Source: JAGXLC01 sp041686375
GTDB lineage: Bacteria; Bacteroidota; Bacteroidia; Bacteroidales; UBA12077
DNA length: 64,000 nucleotides
Direction of reading: 5' to 3'
Assembly: GCA_041686375.1 (NCBI GenBank)
Contig: JAWLEB010000008.1
Span: forward strand, 1 to 64,000
The notes beneath the pieces are model-generated. The model was not told where the DNA came from. It worked only from the letters and a program-made list of their open reading frames with translations, and did not search any database. This document shows, in pieces, positions 25,898 through 34,268 of the stretch; within the stretch, counting starts at the first letter, position 1, and each line of letters starts with the position of its first letter. Both the position numbers and the translations under genes were made by a program.

Positions 25898-27529
25898 TTA
25901 TTCTTCTTCAAGAAACGGATACCTGTAATCTTTAGGCGGTACGAAAGTTTCTTTGATACTTCTTGGTGATACCCATCTTATTTGATTCAGGTATGAACCA
26001 GCCTTATCGTTTGTTCCGGACCCTCTTGCACCACCGAAAGGCTGCTGACCAACTACTGAACCTGTAGGTTTATCATTCACATAGAAATTACCAGCAGTAT
26101 GCATCAGTCGCTTAGTCATATATTCAATCTCGTACCGGTCTTGTGAAAATATTGCACCTGTCAGTCCGTAAATTGAAGTATTGTCCAGTTCGTCCAATGT
26201 TTCCTCTACCTTATTTTCATCATACACATAGATCGTAACGACTGGGCCAAAAAGTTCTTCCTCCATTGTATAGTAATGCGGATCAGTAGTTTTTATCACT
26301 GTAGGGTAAATGTAATAACCTTCAGATTTATCATATTCTCCACCGATAAGTATCTCAGCATCTTTATCATTTTTAGCTTTATCAATTGCTGCTGAGTGCT
26401 TTTCAAATGCTGCTTCATCAATAACAGCATTCACGAAGTTTGAAAAATCTTCAGGTGAACCTACTTTAATCGATTTCACATCTTCAATTACGCCTTCAAT
26501 AACATGGTCTGCAATGTTACTTGGCAGATATACTCTTGAAGCGGCAGAACATTTTTGTCCCTGGTATTCGAAGGCTCCTCGCGTAATCGCTGTAATAACT
26601 GCATCCGCATCAGCTTTTGGAGAAGCGAATATGTAGTCTTTTCCACCAGTTTCGCCAACAATTCTCGGATAAGTTTTATACTTCTTAATATTCTGTCCAA
26701 TTTTTTCCCATACCTGCTGGAATACGCCAGTAGATCCAGTGAAATGGAACCCTGCAAAATCAGGACTCTGGAATACAGTATCAGCAGCGACTGGTCCTGA
26801 AGTAAATACCATATTGATAACACCATCCGGTACTCCAGCTTCACGGAAAATATCCATAATTACCTTAGCTGCATAAATATTCAGCTTAGAAGGTTTCCAT
26901 ACTACTGTATTTCCCATCATAGCTGGGGCTGCTGGAAGATTAGCAGTAATAGCCTGGAAATTAAAAGGAGTCAAGGCGAAAATAAACCCTTCCAAAGGTC
27001 TGTATTCTACCCTGTTCCACATTCCATCGGGAGAATAAACTTGTTGGTCATAGATATGTGTCATAAATTCAACACCATAGCGCATAAAATCAGCAAATTC
27101 ACATACCGTTTCAATTTCTGCCTGATGCGCACTCTTGGAAGTTGCCAGCATAGCCGCAGCATTAATTTTATATCGATAAGGGCCTGTGAGTAGATCCGCT
27201 ACTTTAAGAAAAATAGCTGCTCTTTCATGCCATGTCATGGCTGCCCATTTTTCTTTAGCCTCCAATGAAGCATCAATGGCTTGCTGAACATGAGATGCCT
27301 CTCCTTTATGATAATAGCCCAATGTATGTTTAAGTTCATGAGGTGGATGAATAGAAACTTTGTTATCAGTTCTCACTTCTTTTCCTCCAATTACCATTGG
27401 TATATCTATCTCTTGTGATTTGAGCTCTTTTAGTGCCTTTTTCAACTCTTCGCGATCTTTTGTCCCCGGAGCATATGATCTCGCAGGTTCATTCTTCGCT
27501 TTTGGAACTTTAAAGAATCCTTTTGGCAT
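25898..27529 (-). CDS. pruA: L-glutamate gamma-semialdehyde (delta-1-pyrroline-5-carboxylate) dehydrogenase
   Basis: Oxidises the proline catabolism intermediate to glutamate with NAD. The 543-residue aldehyde dehydrogenase has TPFNFQAITANLPAAPAMMGN (in part), the VGETGGKDYIFA segment with the general-base Glu and the catalytic Cys in EYQGQKCSAASRVY. EELFGPVVTIYVYD and the C-terminal GSVVGQQPFGGARGSGTNDKAG (in part) follow. These match the Group 2 / eukaryote-like PruA, not the PutA fusion. No proline dehydrogenase gene is adjacent. The gene is single, with its own terminator. Confidence 0.96.
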   Translation of the reverse strand: MPKGFFKVPKAKNEPARSYAPGTKDREELKKALKELKSQEIDIPMVIGGKEVRTDNKVSIHPPHELKHTLGYYHKGEASHVQQAIDASLEAKEKWAAMTWHERAAIFLKVADLLTGPYRYKINAAAMLATSKSAHQAEIETVCEFADFMRYGVEFMTHIYDQQVYSPDGMWNRVEYRPLEGFIFALTPFNFQAITANLPAAPAMMGNTVVWKPSKLNIYAAKVIMDIFREAGVPDGVINMVFTSGPVAADTVFQSPDFAGFHFTGSTGVFQQVWEKIGQNIKKYKTYPRIVGETGGKDYIFASPKADADAVITAITRGAFEYQGQKCSAASRVYLPSNIADHVIEGVIEDVKSIKVGSPEDFSNFVNAVIDEAAFEKHSAAIDKAKNDKDAEILIGGEYDKSEGYYIYPTVIKTTDPHYYTMEEELFGPVVTIYVYDENKVEETLDELDNTSIYGLTGAIFSQDRYEIEYMTKRLMHTAGNFYVNDKPTGSVVGQQPFGGARGSGTNDKAGSYLNQIRWVSPRSIKETFVPPKDYRYPFLEEE

Positions 27530-27669
27530 AGTTTCAAAGTTTTAAGGTTAAACGTAGTATTATTTTCACAAATCTACGAAATTTATGAAAAATTTTTATG
27601 AGTTTAATCAGGTTTAGTACACATCTGTTTTTCAATATACTATAAATAATTTAAGTGGTTATTTTTTAC

Positions 27670-27677
27670 TATTTTTG
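27670..27677 (+). promoter_or_regulatory. Probable -7 box of the HD-domain gene (TATTTTTG)
   Basis: TATTTTTG fits TAnnTTTG and lies 22 bases before the ATG at 27700. It falls inside the longer open frame from GTG 27655 and therefore argues for the ATG start. Confidence 0.5.
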
Positions 27678-27699
27678 CACGTTAAAATGTTTTTCTTTT

Positions 27700-28491
27700 A
27701 TGACACAAGAAGATTTTGTAAAAATAAAAGATTGGTTTAAACTGTATACAGCCCAATTTCACAGCAATGATGAGGATTTCCAAAGGAATATAGAGCTAAA
27801 AATTGCTCATAGCTACCGGGTAGTGGAAAATGTGTCTGATCTTATCCAAAGTATTGATTTAAGCAAAAAAGATCACCTTGTAGCTGAGACTGCCGCTTTA
27901 TTGCACGATATTGGGCGTTTTAGACAATTTGAGCAATACGGAACTTTTTCCGATAAAAAATCTGTTAATCATGCCCTCTTGAGTGTAAAGGTTATAAAGG
28001 ACAAAGAGCTGATTGAACATTTAGAAGCAAAAGAACAAAAGAAAATTTTAGCAGCCATATATAATCATAACAAGAAAAGCATACCTGAAAATTTAAACAA
28101 TGAAGAAGCGTTACTTTTAAAAATCCTAAGGGATGCAGACAAGCTGGACATATGGAAAATAGTTACAGATTATTACTGCAATGAAGAAACAAACTCAAAC
28201 AATGCACTCCAACTCGACCTTCTCGATGATCCATCCATTAATCCTGTTAATTCTAAAGATATCCTTAATGAAAGAATGGTTGACCTTAATAACCTTAAAA
28301 CATTAAACGACTTTAAGCTTCTTCAAGTTGGATGGGTTTATGATTTAAATTTTAAACGCACTTTTGAAATTCTATATGAAAGAAATTACCTGGATGAAAT
28401 TTTTAAAACATTACCCAATATTGATCAAATAACAGTTATTAAAGAAAAAATATACAGCTATATCAAAGAACAAATCAACTTCCGGGAATAA
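27700..28491 (+). CDS. HD-domain phosphohydrolase-like protein
   Basis: The 263-residue protein carries an HD superfamily metal site. A His lies in KIAHSYRVVENV, the HD pair in AALLHDIGRFRQFEQYG, another His in SVNHALLSV, and a final Asp in LRDADKLDIWK. Members hydrolyse phosphate esters of nucleotides or related compounds; the substrate cannot be told here. Start chosen at ATG 27700 because the extra 15 codons from GTG 27655 contain a promoter-like box. Single gene between pruA and the EPS locus. Confidence 0.85.
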   Translation: MTQEDFVKIKDWFKLYTAQFHSNDEDFQRNIELKIAHSYRVVENVSDLIQSIDLSKKDHLVAETAALLHDIGRFRQFEQYGTFSDKKSVNHALLSVKVIKDKELIEHLEAKEQKKILAAIYNHNKKSIPENLNNEEALLLKILRDADKLDIWKIVTDYYCNEETNSNNALQLDLLDDPSINPVNSKDILNERMVDLNNLKTLNDFKLLQVGWVYDLNFKRTFEILYERNYLDEIFKTLPNIDQITVIKEKIYSYIKEQINFRE

Positions 28492-28558
28492 AAATTAATA
28501 AGCAAAATAAACATTTGTATTTTTTTCTGATTTTCAGGTATCTATTTTACAAATTTCA

Positions 28559-28566
28559 TATATTTG
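28559..28566 (+). promoter_or_regulatory. Possible -7 box of the EPS operon promoter (TATATTTG)
   Basis: TATATTTG matches the consensus, about 165 bases before the Wza-like gene. The intervening leader has a small hairpin TCCCTG/CAGGGA (28622-28627 and 28639-28644) of unknown meaning. Confidence 0.35.
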
Positions 28567-28735
28567 TATATAGGTCTGATATATTATCTTTATTATTATA
28601 ACAGAGAATTATGGCATCTCGTCCCTGAAACTATCATACAGGGAATTTTGTTGTATTCAATTCGGTATAATAAAAATTCCAACCACAAAGGTGACTATTA
28701 ATCTAAAATTAAATCTATAAACAAAACCATCTCAA

Positions 28736-29506
28736 ATGAATCTTTCAATAAAATATCTTCTTTTTATCCTGCTAACCGGGCAAACATTGTTTTTCACCTC
28801 ATGCCTACCCAAAAATAAAATGATGTACATTGCCAAAGATAGCCCGGATAGTTCAATTGATTATTCAAAATTTCGTTCTCAAAAAACGATTAAGCCTTAC
28901 GACAGACTTTATATTAAGATTTTAAGCCTGGATGAAAAAACAACTAGACTATTCAGTGATGAAACCAGGCTATACAGTATATTAGACATGAACCTGAACA
29001 GTTATGAAGTAAGTGATTCCGGTTACATCAATTTCCCTTTTGTAGGAAATATATATGTTGAAGGATACAGTTTAACGGAAGCCCAGGCGAAAATCGAAAA
29101 GGAAATCGAGGATTATTTACCCAGCACATCTATTAAGCTGAGATATGCAGGGAATTATATTACAGTACTTGGAGAAGTATCTAACCCTGGAAACCATCTT
29201 TTCTTTAAAGAAAGACTCAGTATTTTTGAAGCGCTGGGACATGCAGGTGGTGTAAGGGATTTTGGCAACAAGCAGGAAATACTGTTAGTCAGAACGGATA
29301 AAACCCAAACTAATTATTTTACTCTTGACTTAACACAAAAAGACATAGACAAATCATCATTTTACTATTTAATGCCCGATGATGTTATAATTGTTCAACC
29401 TCTTAATGCTAAGTTCAGAACTTTAAGAAATTTTCAGCTGGAGTCATTAATTTTATCCAGCGTCACAACAATGATAACAGTACTTTACTTTTTCACAAGA
29501 AATTAA
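28736..29506 (+). CDS. Wza-like polysaccharide export lipoprotein
   Basis: Outer-membrane or periplasmic component of the EPS export channel. The 256-residue protein has a lipoprotein signal with Cys23 (LFFTSC). The polysaccharide-export domain includes IKPYDRLYIKILSLDE and VSDSGYINFPFVGNIYVEGYSLTEAQ (in part). An SLBB domain (ITVLGEVSNPGNHLFFKERLSIFEALGHAGG, in part) and a C-terminal hydrophobic helix (about 235-252) follow, the helix probably spanning the outer membrane. It is the first gene of the EPS locus, 11 bases ahead of the tyrosine kinase. Confidence 0.93.
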   Translation: MNLSIKYLLFILLTGQTLFFTSCLPKNKMMYIAKDSPDSSIDYSKFRSQKTIKPYDRLYIKILSLDEKTTRLFSDETRLYSILDMNLNSYEVSDSGYINFPFVGNIYVEGYSLTEAQAKIEKEIEDYLPSTSIKLRYAGNYITVLGEVSNPGNHLFFKERLSIFEALGHAGGVRDFGNKQEILLVRTDKTQTNYFTLDLTQKDIDKSSFYYLMPDDVIIVQPLNAKFRTLRNFQLESLILSSVTTMITVLYFFTRN

Positions 29507-29517
29507 CAGGTAATAAA

Positions 29518-31887
29518 ATGGGAAACAATAACAACATCGATATTAAATCAATTATAATAAAATTCCTTAAATATAAGTGGATTATAATTGTCTGTATAGT
29601 TATCGCCCTGATGATAGTATACGTATACAACAAATTGTCTCCAAACATCTATCAAAATTCAACACAGCTTTTAATAGATATAGATGAAACCAGTCCTCAC
29701 AGGGCTGTAAATGAACGCTTCCAGGCAATGAATGTTGGAGGAGAAACATCAAGCCTTGAAAACGAACTAGGGAAAATGCGTTCTTTTCCTGTTGTAAAAA
29801 ACACACTCACACAACTAAACATGGAAATCAGTTATCATATAAGAGAAAACCCATTCAATATAAAGCCTTTAACAAAACTTCCCTATTATACTACCCGGGA
29901 GTTATATAAAGACTCGCCTTTCCGCGTGAATTTTTACAGGTCACATGATCAACCTATCAACACAAAGTTTTATGTAAAGATATTGACAGATTCCACATTT
30001 CACATGGAGCTCAGAGAAGATGATGTTTCTATATTCAACTATATTGACAATAAAACCAAAAAGCAGATAAAAAGACTAAGTATTGATAATACATTTTCCT
30101 TTGGAGAAGAAATCGAAACCCCACATTATAAATTCTATATAACACTTGCCGATTCAACTATTTCCCCTGAAGAAAATTCTGAGAAAATGTTTTTTATGTT
30201 TCATCACACAGACTACCTGACACTCTATTATTTAAACAACCTCAATATCCAGCCTGTCTCACCAACATCCTCTTTAATCGACATTTCCATAACAGGGAAT
30301 AATTACCGAAAAATTACTGACTTCCTAAACCATCTTGCACAGGTGTATATAAATAAAGATTTAGAAGAAAAAAACAGGGAAGCAATAAGCACGATTGAAT
30401 TCATTGAAAGCCAGATTAGTGATGTTGCAAGCTCTCTGAGTTACACAGGAAGTACGCTGGAAGAATTCAGATCACAACATAGAATTGTTGACCTGGATTT
30501 TCAGGGGCAGATGATGTATGAAACACTAAGCCGCCTTGAAAGCGAAAAAGCATCTATGGTCACACAAAAAAGATATTACACGCAAATAAAAAATTATATC
30601 GAAAACAACCAGGTTTCTGAATTAATGGCACCTTCATCAATGAACATAAACGAGCCAATACTAAACAGCCTGATTACAAGATTACTGGAAACAAACGAAG
30701 AAAGAAGCTCAGATGCTGTAAGATCTCAAAAAAACGTTTACCGCGAAGAGTTGAATAAAAATATCGAGAATCTGAAGAGAACTATTCTGGAGAATGTAAA
30801 CACATCCCTCAAAAATATTGATATCTCCCTGGAAGACCTTGATTACCGAATTAATAAAATATCATCCGATTTATCAGGACTGCCGGCTACTGAAATGAAG
30901 CTACAGTCTATCCAGCGAAGATTTGAACTTAACGATGAAATATACACATACCTATTAACAAAACGAGCTGAGGCTCAAATAGCCCAGGCTTCCAATTTCC
31001 CAAGCTATTCAATTGTGGACCCTGCTCGTAACCTGGATTATTCAATAATAGCACCAAGAAAACGTTTAAATTATTTACTGGGTATTATTGTTGGCCTCAT
31101 ACTGCCGGTATCAGTTATCCTATTCAATGATTTCTTTAATACAAAGATACGAACTATCTCAGACCTGGAATCCATTACCAACATACCATTACTGGGGGTA
31201 ATTATCCACAGAAAAAAAAGCGAGAACGGACAAATAAAAAAATCTTTCTCTCCAACTTCCGAATCTATACGGATGTTACGAACCAACCTACAGATACTAG
31301 AAGGTAAGGAAAACCATGTTATACTGGTTACTTCCTCTACCAGCGCAGAAGGAAAAACTTTTACAGCAAATAACCTGGCACAGAGTTTTTCCCTGCTACA
31401 AAAAAGAACAATTCTGGTTGGTTATGATCTCAGAAAACCTAAACTGGCAACATTGCAAAATCTCTCAAACACGAAAGGTGTTAGTACATATCTTGCTAAC
31501 AAACACGATATAAAGGAGCTGATAAAACATACAGAGAACAATTATCTGGATATCATAACAGAAGGACCACTGCCCCCGAATCCAACTGAACTGATTTCTT
31601 CTCCAAAAACACATACGTTAATACAATACCTGAAATCATATTATGATTTTATCATCATTGATACTTCTCCTGTCGGAATAGTTCCTGACAGTAAGTTAAT
31701 TATGAAATATTCAGATATTAACATCCTCCTCGTCAGACAAAATAAAACGCTAAAGAACGAGTTGATCAATACGCTGAAATATCTTGACAATTCTAAAATA
31801 GCCAATTTTTATATGGTTATGAATGATTTTACATCAAAGGACGATCATTATAACTCAACTTATAAATACTATTTTGAAAAAACATAA
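29518..31887 (+). CDS. Wzc-like chain-length regulator and tyrosine autokinase
   Basis: Inner-membrane protein that controls EPS polymerisation and export with Wza and Wzy. The 789-residue chain has a first membrane helix at about 20-38, a large periplasmic Wzz domain with coiled coil (about 290-480), and a second helix at about 518-540. The BY-kinase domain follows. Walker A lies around K613 in TSSTSAEGKTFTAN, Walker A' in LVGYDLRKPKL, and Walker B in FIIIDTSPVG. The C-terminal tyrosine cluster (DDHYNSTYKYYFEKT) is the expected autophosphorylation site. Confidence 0.95.
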   Translation: MGNNNNIDIKSIIIKFLKYKWIIIVCIVIALMIVYVYNKLSPNIYQNSTQLLIDIDETSPHRAVNERFQAMNVGGETSSLENELGKMRSFPVVKNTLTQLNMEISYHIRENPFNIKPLTKLPYYTTRELYKDSPFRVNFYRSHDQPINTKFYVKILTDSTFHMELREDDVSIFNYIDNKTKKQIKRLSIDNTFSFGEEIETPHYKFYITLADSTISPEENSEKMFFMFHHTDYLTLYYLNNLNIQPVSPTSSLIDISITGNNYRKITDFLNHLAQVYINKDLEEKNREAISTIEFIESQISDVASSLSYTGSTLEEFRSQHRIVDLDFQGQMMYETLSRLESEKASMVTQKRYYTQIKNYIENNQVSELMAPSSMNINEPILNSLITRLLETNEERSSDAVRSQKNVYREELNKNIENLKRTILENVNTSLKNIDISLEDLDYRINKISSDLSGLPATEMKLQSIQRRFELNDEIYTYLLTKRAEAQIAQASNFPSYSIVDPARNLDYSIIAPRKRLNYLLGIIVGLILPVSVILFNDFFNTKIRTISDLESITNIPLLGVIIHRKKSENGQIKKSFSPTSESIRMLRTNLQILEGKENHVILVTSSTSAEGKTFTANNLAQSFSLLQKRTILVGYDLRKPKLATLQNLSNTKGVSTYLANKHDIKELIKHTENNYLDIITEGPLPPNPTELISSPKTHTLIQYLKSYYDFIIIDTSPVGIVPDSKLIMKYSDINILLVRQNKTLKNELINTLKYLDNSKIANFYMVMNDFTSKDDHYNSTYKYYFEKT

Positions 31888-32824
31888 AATACCTCATACT
31901 GATAAAATGTTTTGCAAAAGCTTTGCATAATTTTTCAAAAATCAGTTTCAGGCTGCATATCGCATATTTCAGGTCATTGGGGTTCAAAACACTGGCATTT
32001 TAGCTGGTGTAAAGCCCCTGAACGGGCTATGACTACTCCTTCTCCTTATTAAAAATACGAAGGAGAAGCTTCGTTTAGTTGGGCAATGCAAAAAAGAACA
32101 ACTATTGATAATGGTAGCAATAATACGAACAGAACAGAAAAGAAAGAAAACGAAACATTAAGATTTCATCAAGCTCGCTAAAATCTCTATCATAAATGCC
32201 GAAGGCCATAAACAACAAAACCCGGGGCAACATTCCGGATAGATATATACTACTCTTAAATTCTCCCTGTAAGGCTGGCACGCAAAAATTTATAATAGCG
32301 TTTAGCGTTAATTTTCAAAAATCATACACTTGCCTGAGAAAAGGATACTTATAATAATTTGACTTTCATCTCACGACATAATTTTATATATTGTCTATAA
32401 TTAAAAAATCGGTTCCAGTTACTGGAACGCGTTGTTTGATTTACACCTAATTGTTTAATTAAAAATAAAGTTATGAAAATACTAAACTTCATCCGTTTAG
32501 CCTTATTGTTTCAACTGGAATAATTGAGGCTTATCAATAAAATTTCATTAGTCTTTAAACTTAGATTGATGAAATAATATAGCGTACATCTCAATTTTAC
32601 GCTGTGTGTTCCTGTATATATATATTTTTTGCAGGTAGCAATATTGAACCCATGAGTATTTTGGGAATAATAACTCTACCATTTGATTTAATTGTAATCC
32701 CAAAGGAAGACGATAGATTTTGCGCTTAATTTAGATAAAGTGTAAAGTTGATTTATAAGCTGTATAAGCAGTTTATTTAAACTGGGATTTATTCTGAGAG
32801 GATGCTTACTAAAAAGGAAGAAAA
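31888..32824. other. 937-base non-coding gap inside the EPS locus
   Basis: No convincing coding frame on either strand. Structure seen: a small stem TGCAAA/TTTGCA (31913-31927) just after the kinase gene and AGCCC/GGGCT (32013-32028). A 9-bp stem CTTCTCCTT/AAGGAGAAG (32039-32047 and 32060-32068) and a near-perfect palindrome at 32412-32428 are listed separately. A 16-codon frame MKILNFIRLALLFQLE lies at 32474-32524. The gap separates the export genes from the sugar transferase gene and may hold a second promoter or decayed repeats. Confidence 0.6.
32412..32428. promoter_or_regulatory. Palindrome GTTCCAG-TTA-CTGGAAC (operator-like)
   Basis: Two perfect 7-base arms separated by three bases, 400 bases before the sugar transferase gene. 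Size and symmetry are those of a dimeric repressor site. A related half (TTTCAACTGGAA) occurs at 32510-32521. No factor can be assigned. Confidence 0.4.
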
Positions 32825-34243
32825 ATGAATTCAAAGTATATTAGAAACCGGGAAAGTACCCTGTATTATATGGTTACTTTCGTCGAAATCATGTTATCGA
32901 TAATAGCATTTCACACAGCCATGCATATAAGAAATTACTATTTCACGAATGAGTTTCTCTATGACAGAGAATATCAAATACTATTATTAATCATGATATT
33001 TTCATGGTTTTTTCTTTTAAAAACTACTAATTTCGAAAAATTTCACAGGACCAAAAGTTATAGCGCTATACTGGTTGATTATACAAAAGGAATCCTGATA
33101 GGCTCCATTATCTTGATGGGAGCTATTTTTATTTTCAGACTGGATGTTATCAGCAGAGGATTTGTTGCCATATTCACAATTCTAAATCTCCTGGTTCTTT
33201 TCTTTTTCCGGGTAATTTTTTATGAAAGCCTGAAATATTTTCGTAGTCAGGGAAAAAACCGGAAAAATGTTCTCATTATAGGAGATGATACTTCAGATGA
33301 GATTATTAACAGGATAATTATTAATAAAGAATGGGGATTGAAAATTGACAAAGTAATAAGCAATTCCCAATCTATATATTCCAAATATCATCTGTTGTTT
33401 ACTATCTTAAAGGATGAAAATAACATTCATGAACTTCTTGACAGAAATGTAATAGATGAAGTTATATATTGTAAAAACAATATTAATCAGAATGAGCTCA
33501 ACGAATTAATTTTTGCATGCGAAGAAGTTGGGGTTGTATTTCATTTATATTCAAACTGTTGGGTGATGACCGGCAGAAAATACCATTTGAGTTATTTCGG
33601 TGAGATGCCCTATTTTACATTCATGAATAAACCATCAGACCAACTGGCATTATTTGCAAAAGATTTGATTGACTATACAATGGGTTTAATCTATTCAATT
33701 CTTCTGTCGCCTGTAATGCTTCTAATTGCCCTGGCTATAAAAGTAGACTCCAGTGGGCCGGTTTTTTTCAAACAAGAGAGAATCGGACTGAGGGGTAGAA
33801 AATTTAATATATATAAATTCCGTACGATGGTTACAAAAGCTGAAGAGCTTAGAGAGGAGGTTAAATCATTGAACGAAATGGATGGCCCTGTTTTTAAAAT
33901 AAAAAACGATCCTCGTATCACAAAAGTAGGAAGATTACTTCGAAAAACCGGTTTAGACGAATTACCCCAGCTTTTTAATATATTAAAAGGAGAAATGTCT
34001 TTTATAGGTCCTCGCCCTCCTATAGAAGAAGAAGTAAAACAATATGAAAGATGGCAGTTGCGGCGATTATCTATGAAACCTGGAATTTCATGCATATGGC
34101 AAACTATGCCCAAAAGAAACGAAATATTCTTCTCCAAATGGATGGAACTGGACCTGCAATACATTGATTCATGGTCCCTTAAACTTGATCTCATATTGTT
34201 TTTCCGCACATTCAGAACCATAATCATGGGCAGCGGAAGGTAA
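32825..34243 (+). CDS. Undecaprenyl-phosphate sugar-1-phosphate transferase (WcaJ/WbaP type)
   Basis: Initiating glycosyltransferase that loads the first sugar on the lipid carrier. The 472-residue protein has four N-terminal membrane helices, a CoA-binding-like middle domain (NVLIIGDDTSDEI) and one more helix at about 283-305. The C-terminal bacterial sugar transferase domain follows: PVFFKQERIGLRGRKFNIYKFRTM (in part), GLDELPQLFNILKGEMSFIGPRP (in part), KPGISCIWQ. Glucose- or galactose-type specificity cannot be read off. Confidence 0.95.
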   Translation: MNSKYIRNRESTLYYMVTFVEIMLSIIAFHTAMHIRNYYFTNEFLYDREYQILLLIMIFSWFFLLKTTNFEKFHRTKSYSAILVDYTKGILIGSIILMGAIFIFRLDVISRGFVAIFTILNLLVLFFFRVIFYESLKYFRSQGKNRKNVLIIGDDTSDEIINRIIINKEWGLKIDKVISNSQSIYSKYHLLFTILKDENNIHELLDRNVIDEVIYCKNNINQNELNELIFACEEVGVVFHLYSNCWVMTGRKYHLSYFGEMPYFTFMNKPSDQLALFAKDLIDYTMGLIYSILLSPVMLLIALAIKVDSSGPVFFKQERIGLRGRKFNIYKFRTMVTKAEELREEVKSLNEMDGPVFKIKNDPRITKVGRLLRKTGLDELPQLFNILKGEMSFIGPRPPIEEEVKQYERWQLRRLSMKPGISCIWQTMPKRNEIFFSKWMELDLQYIDSWSLKLDLILFFRTFRTIIMGSGR

Positions 34244-34268
34244 AATTTTAAACCCAATTAATAGCAAG

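Noticed and set aside
32474..32524. Possible leader peptide of 16 codons (MKILNFIRLALLFQLE)
   Set aside because: No enrichment of a single amino-acid codon and no terminator/antiterminator pair follows, so attenuation is not supported.
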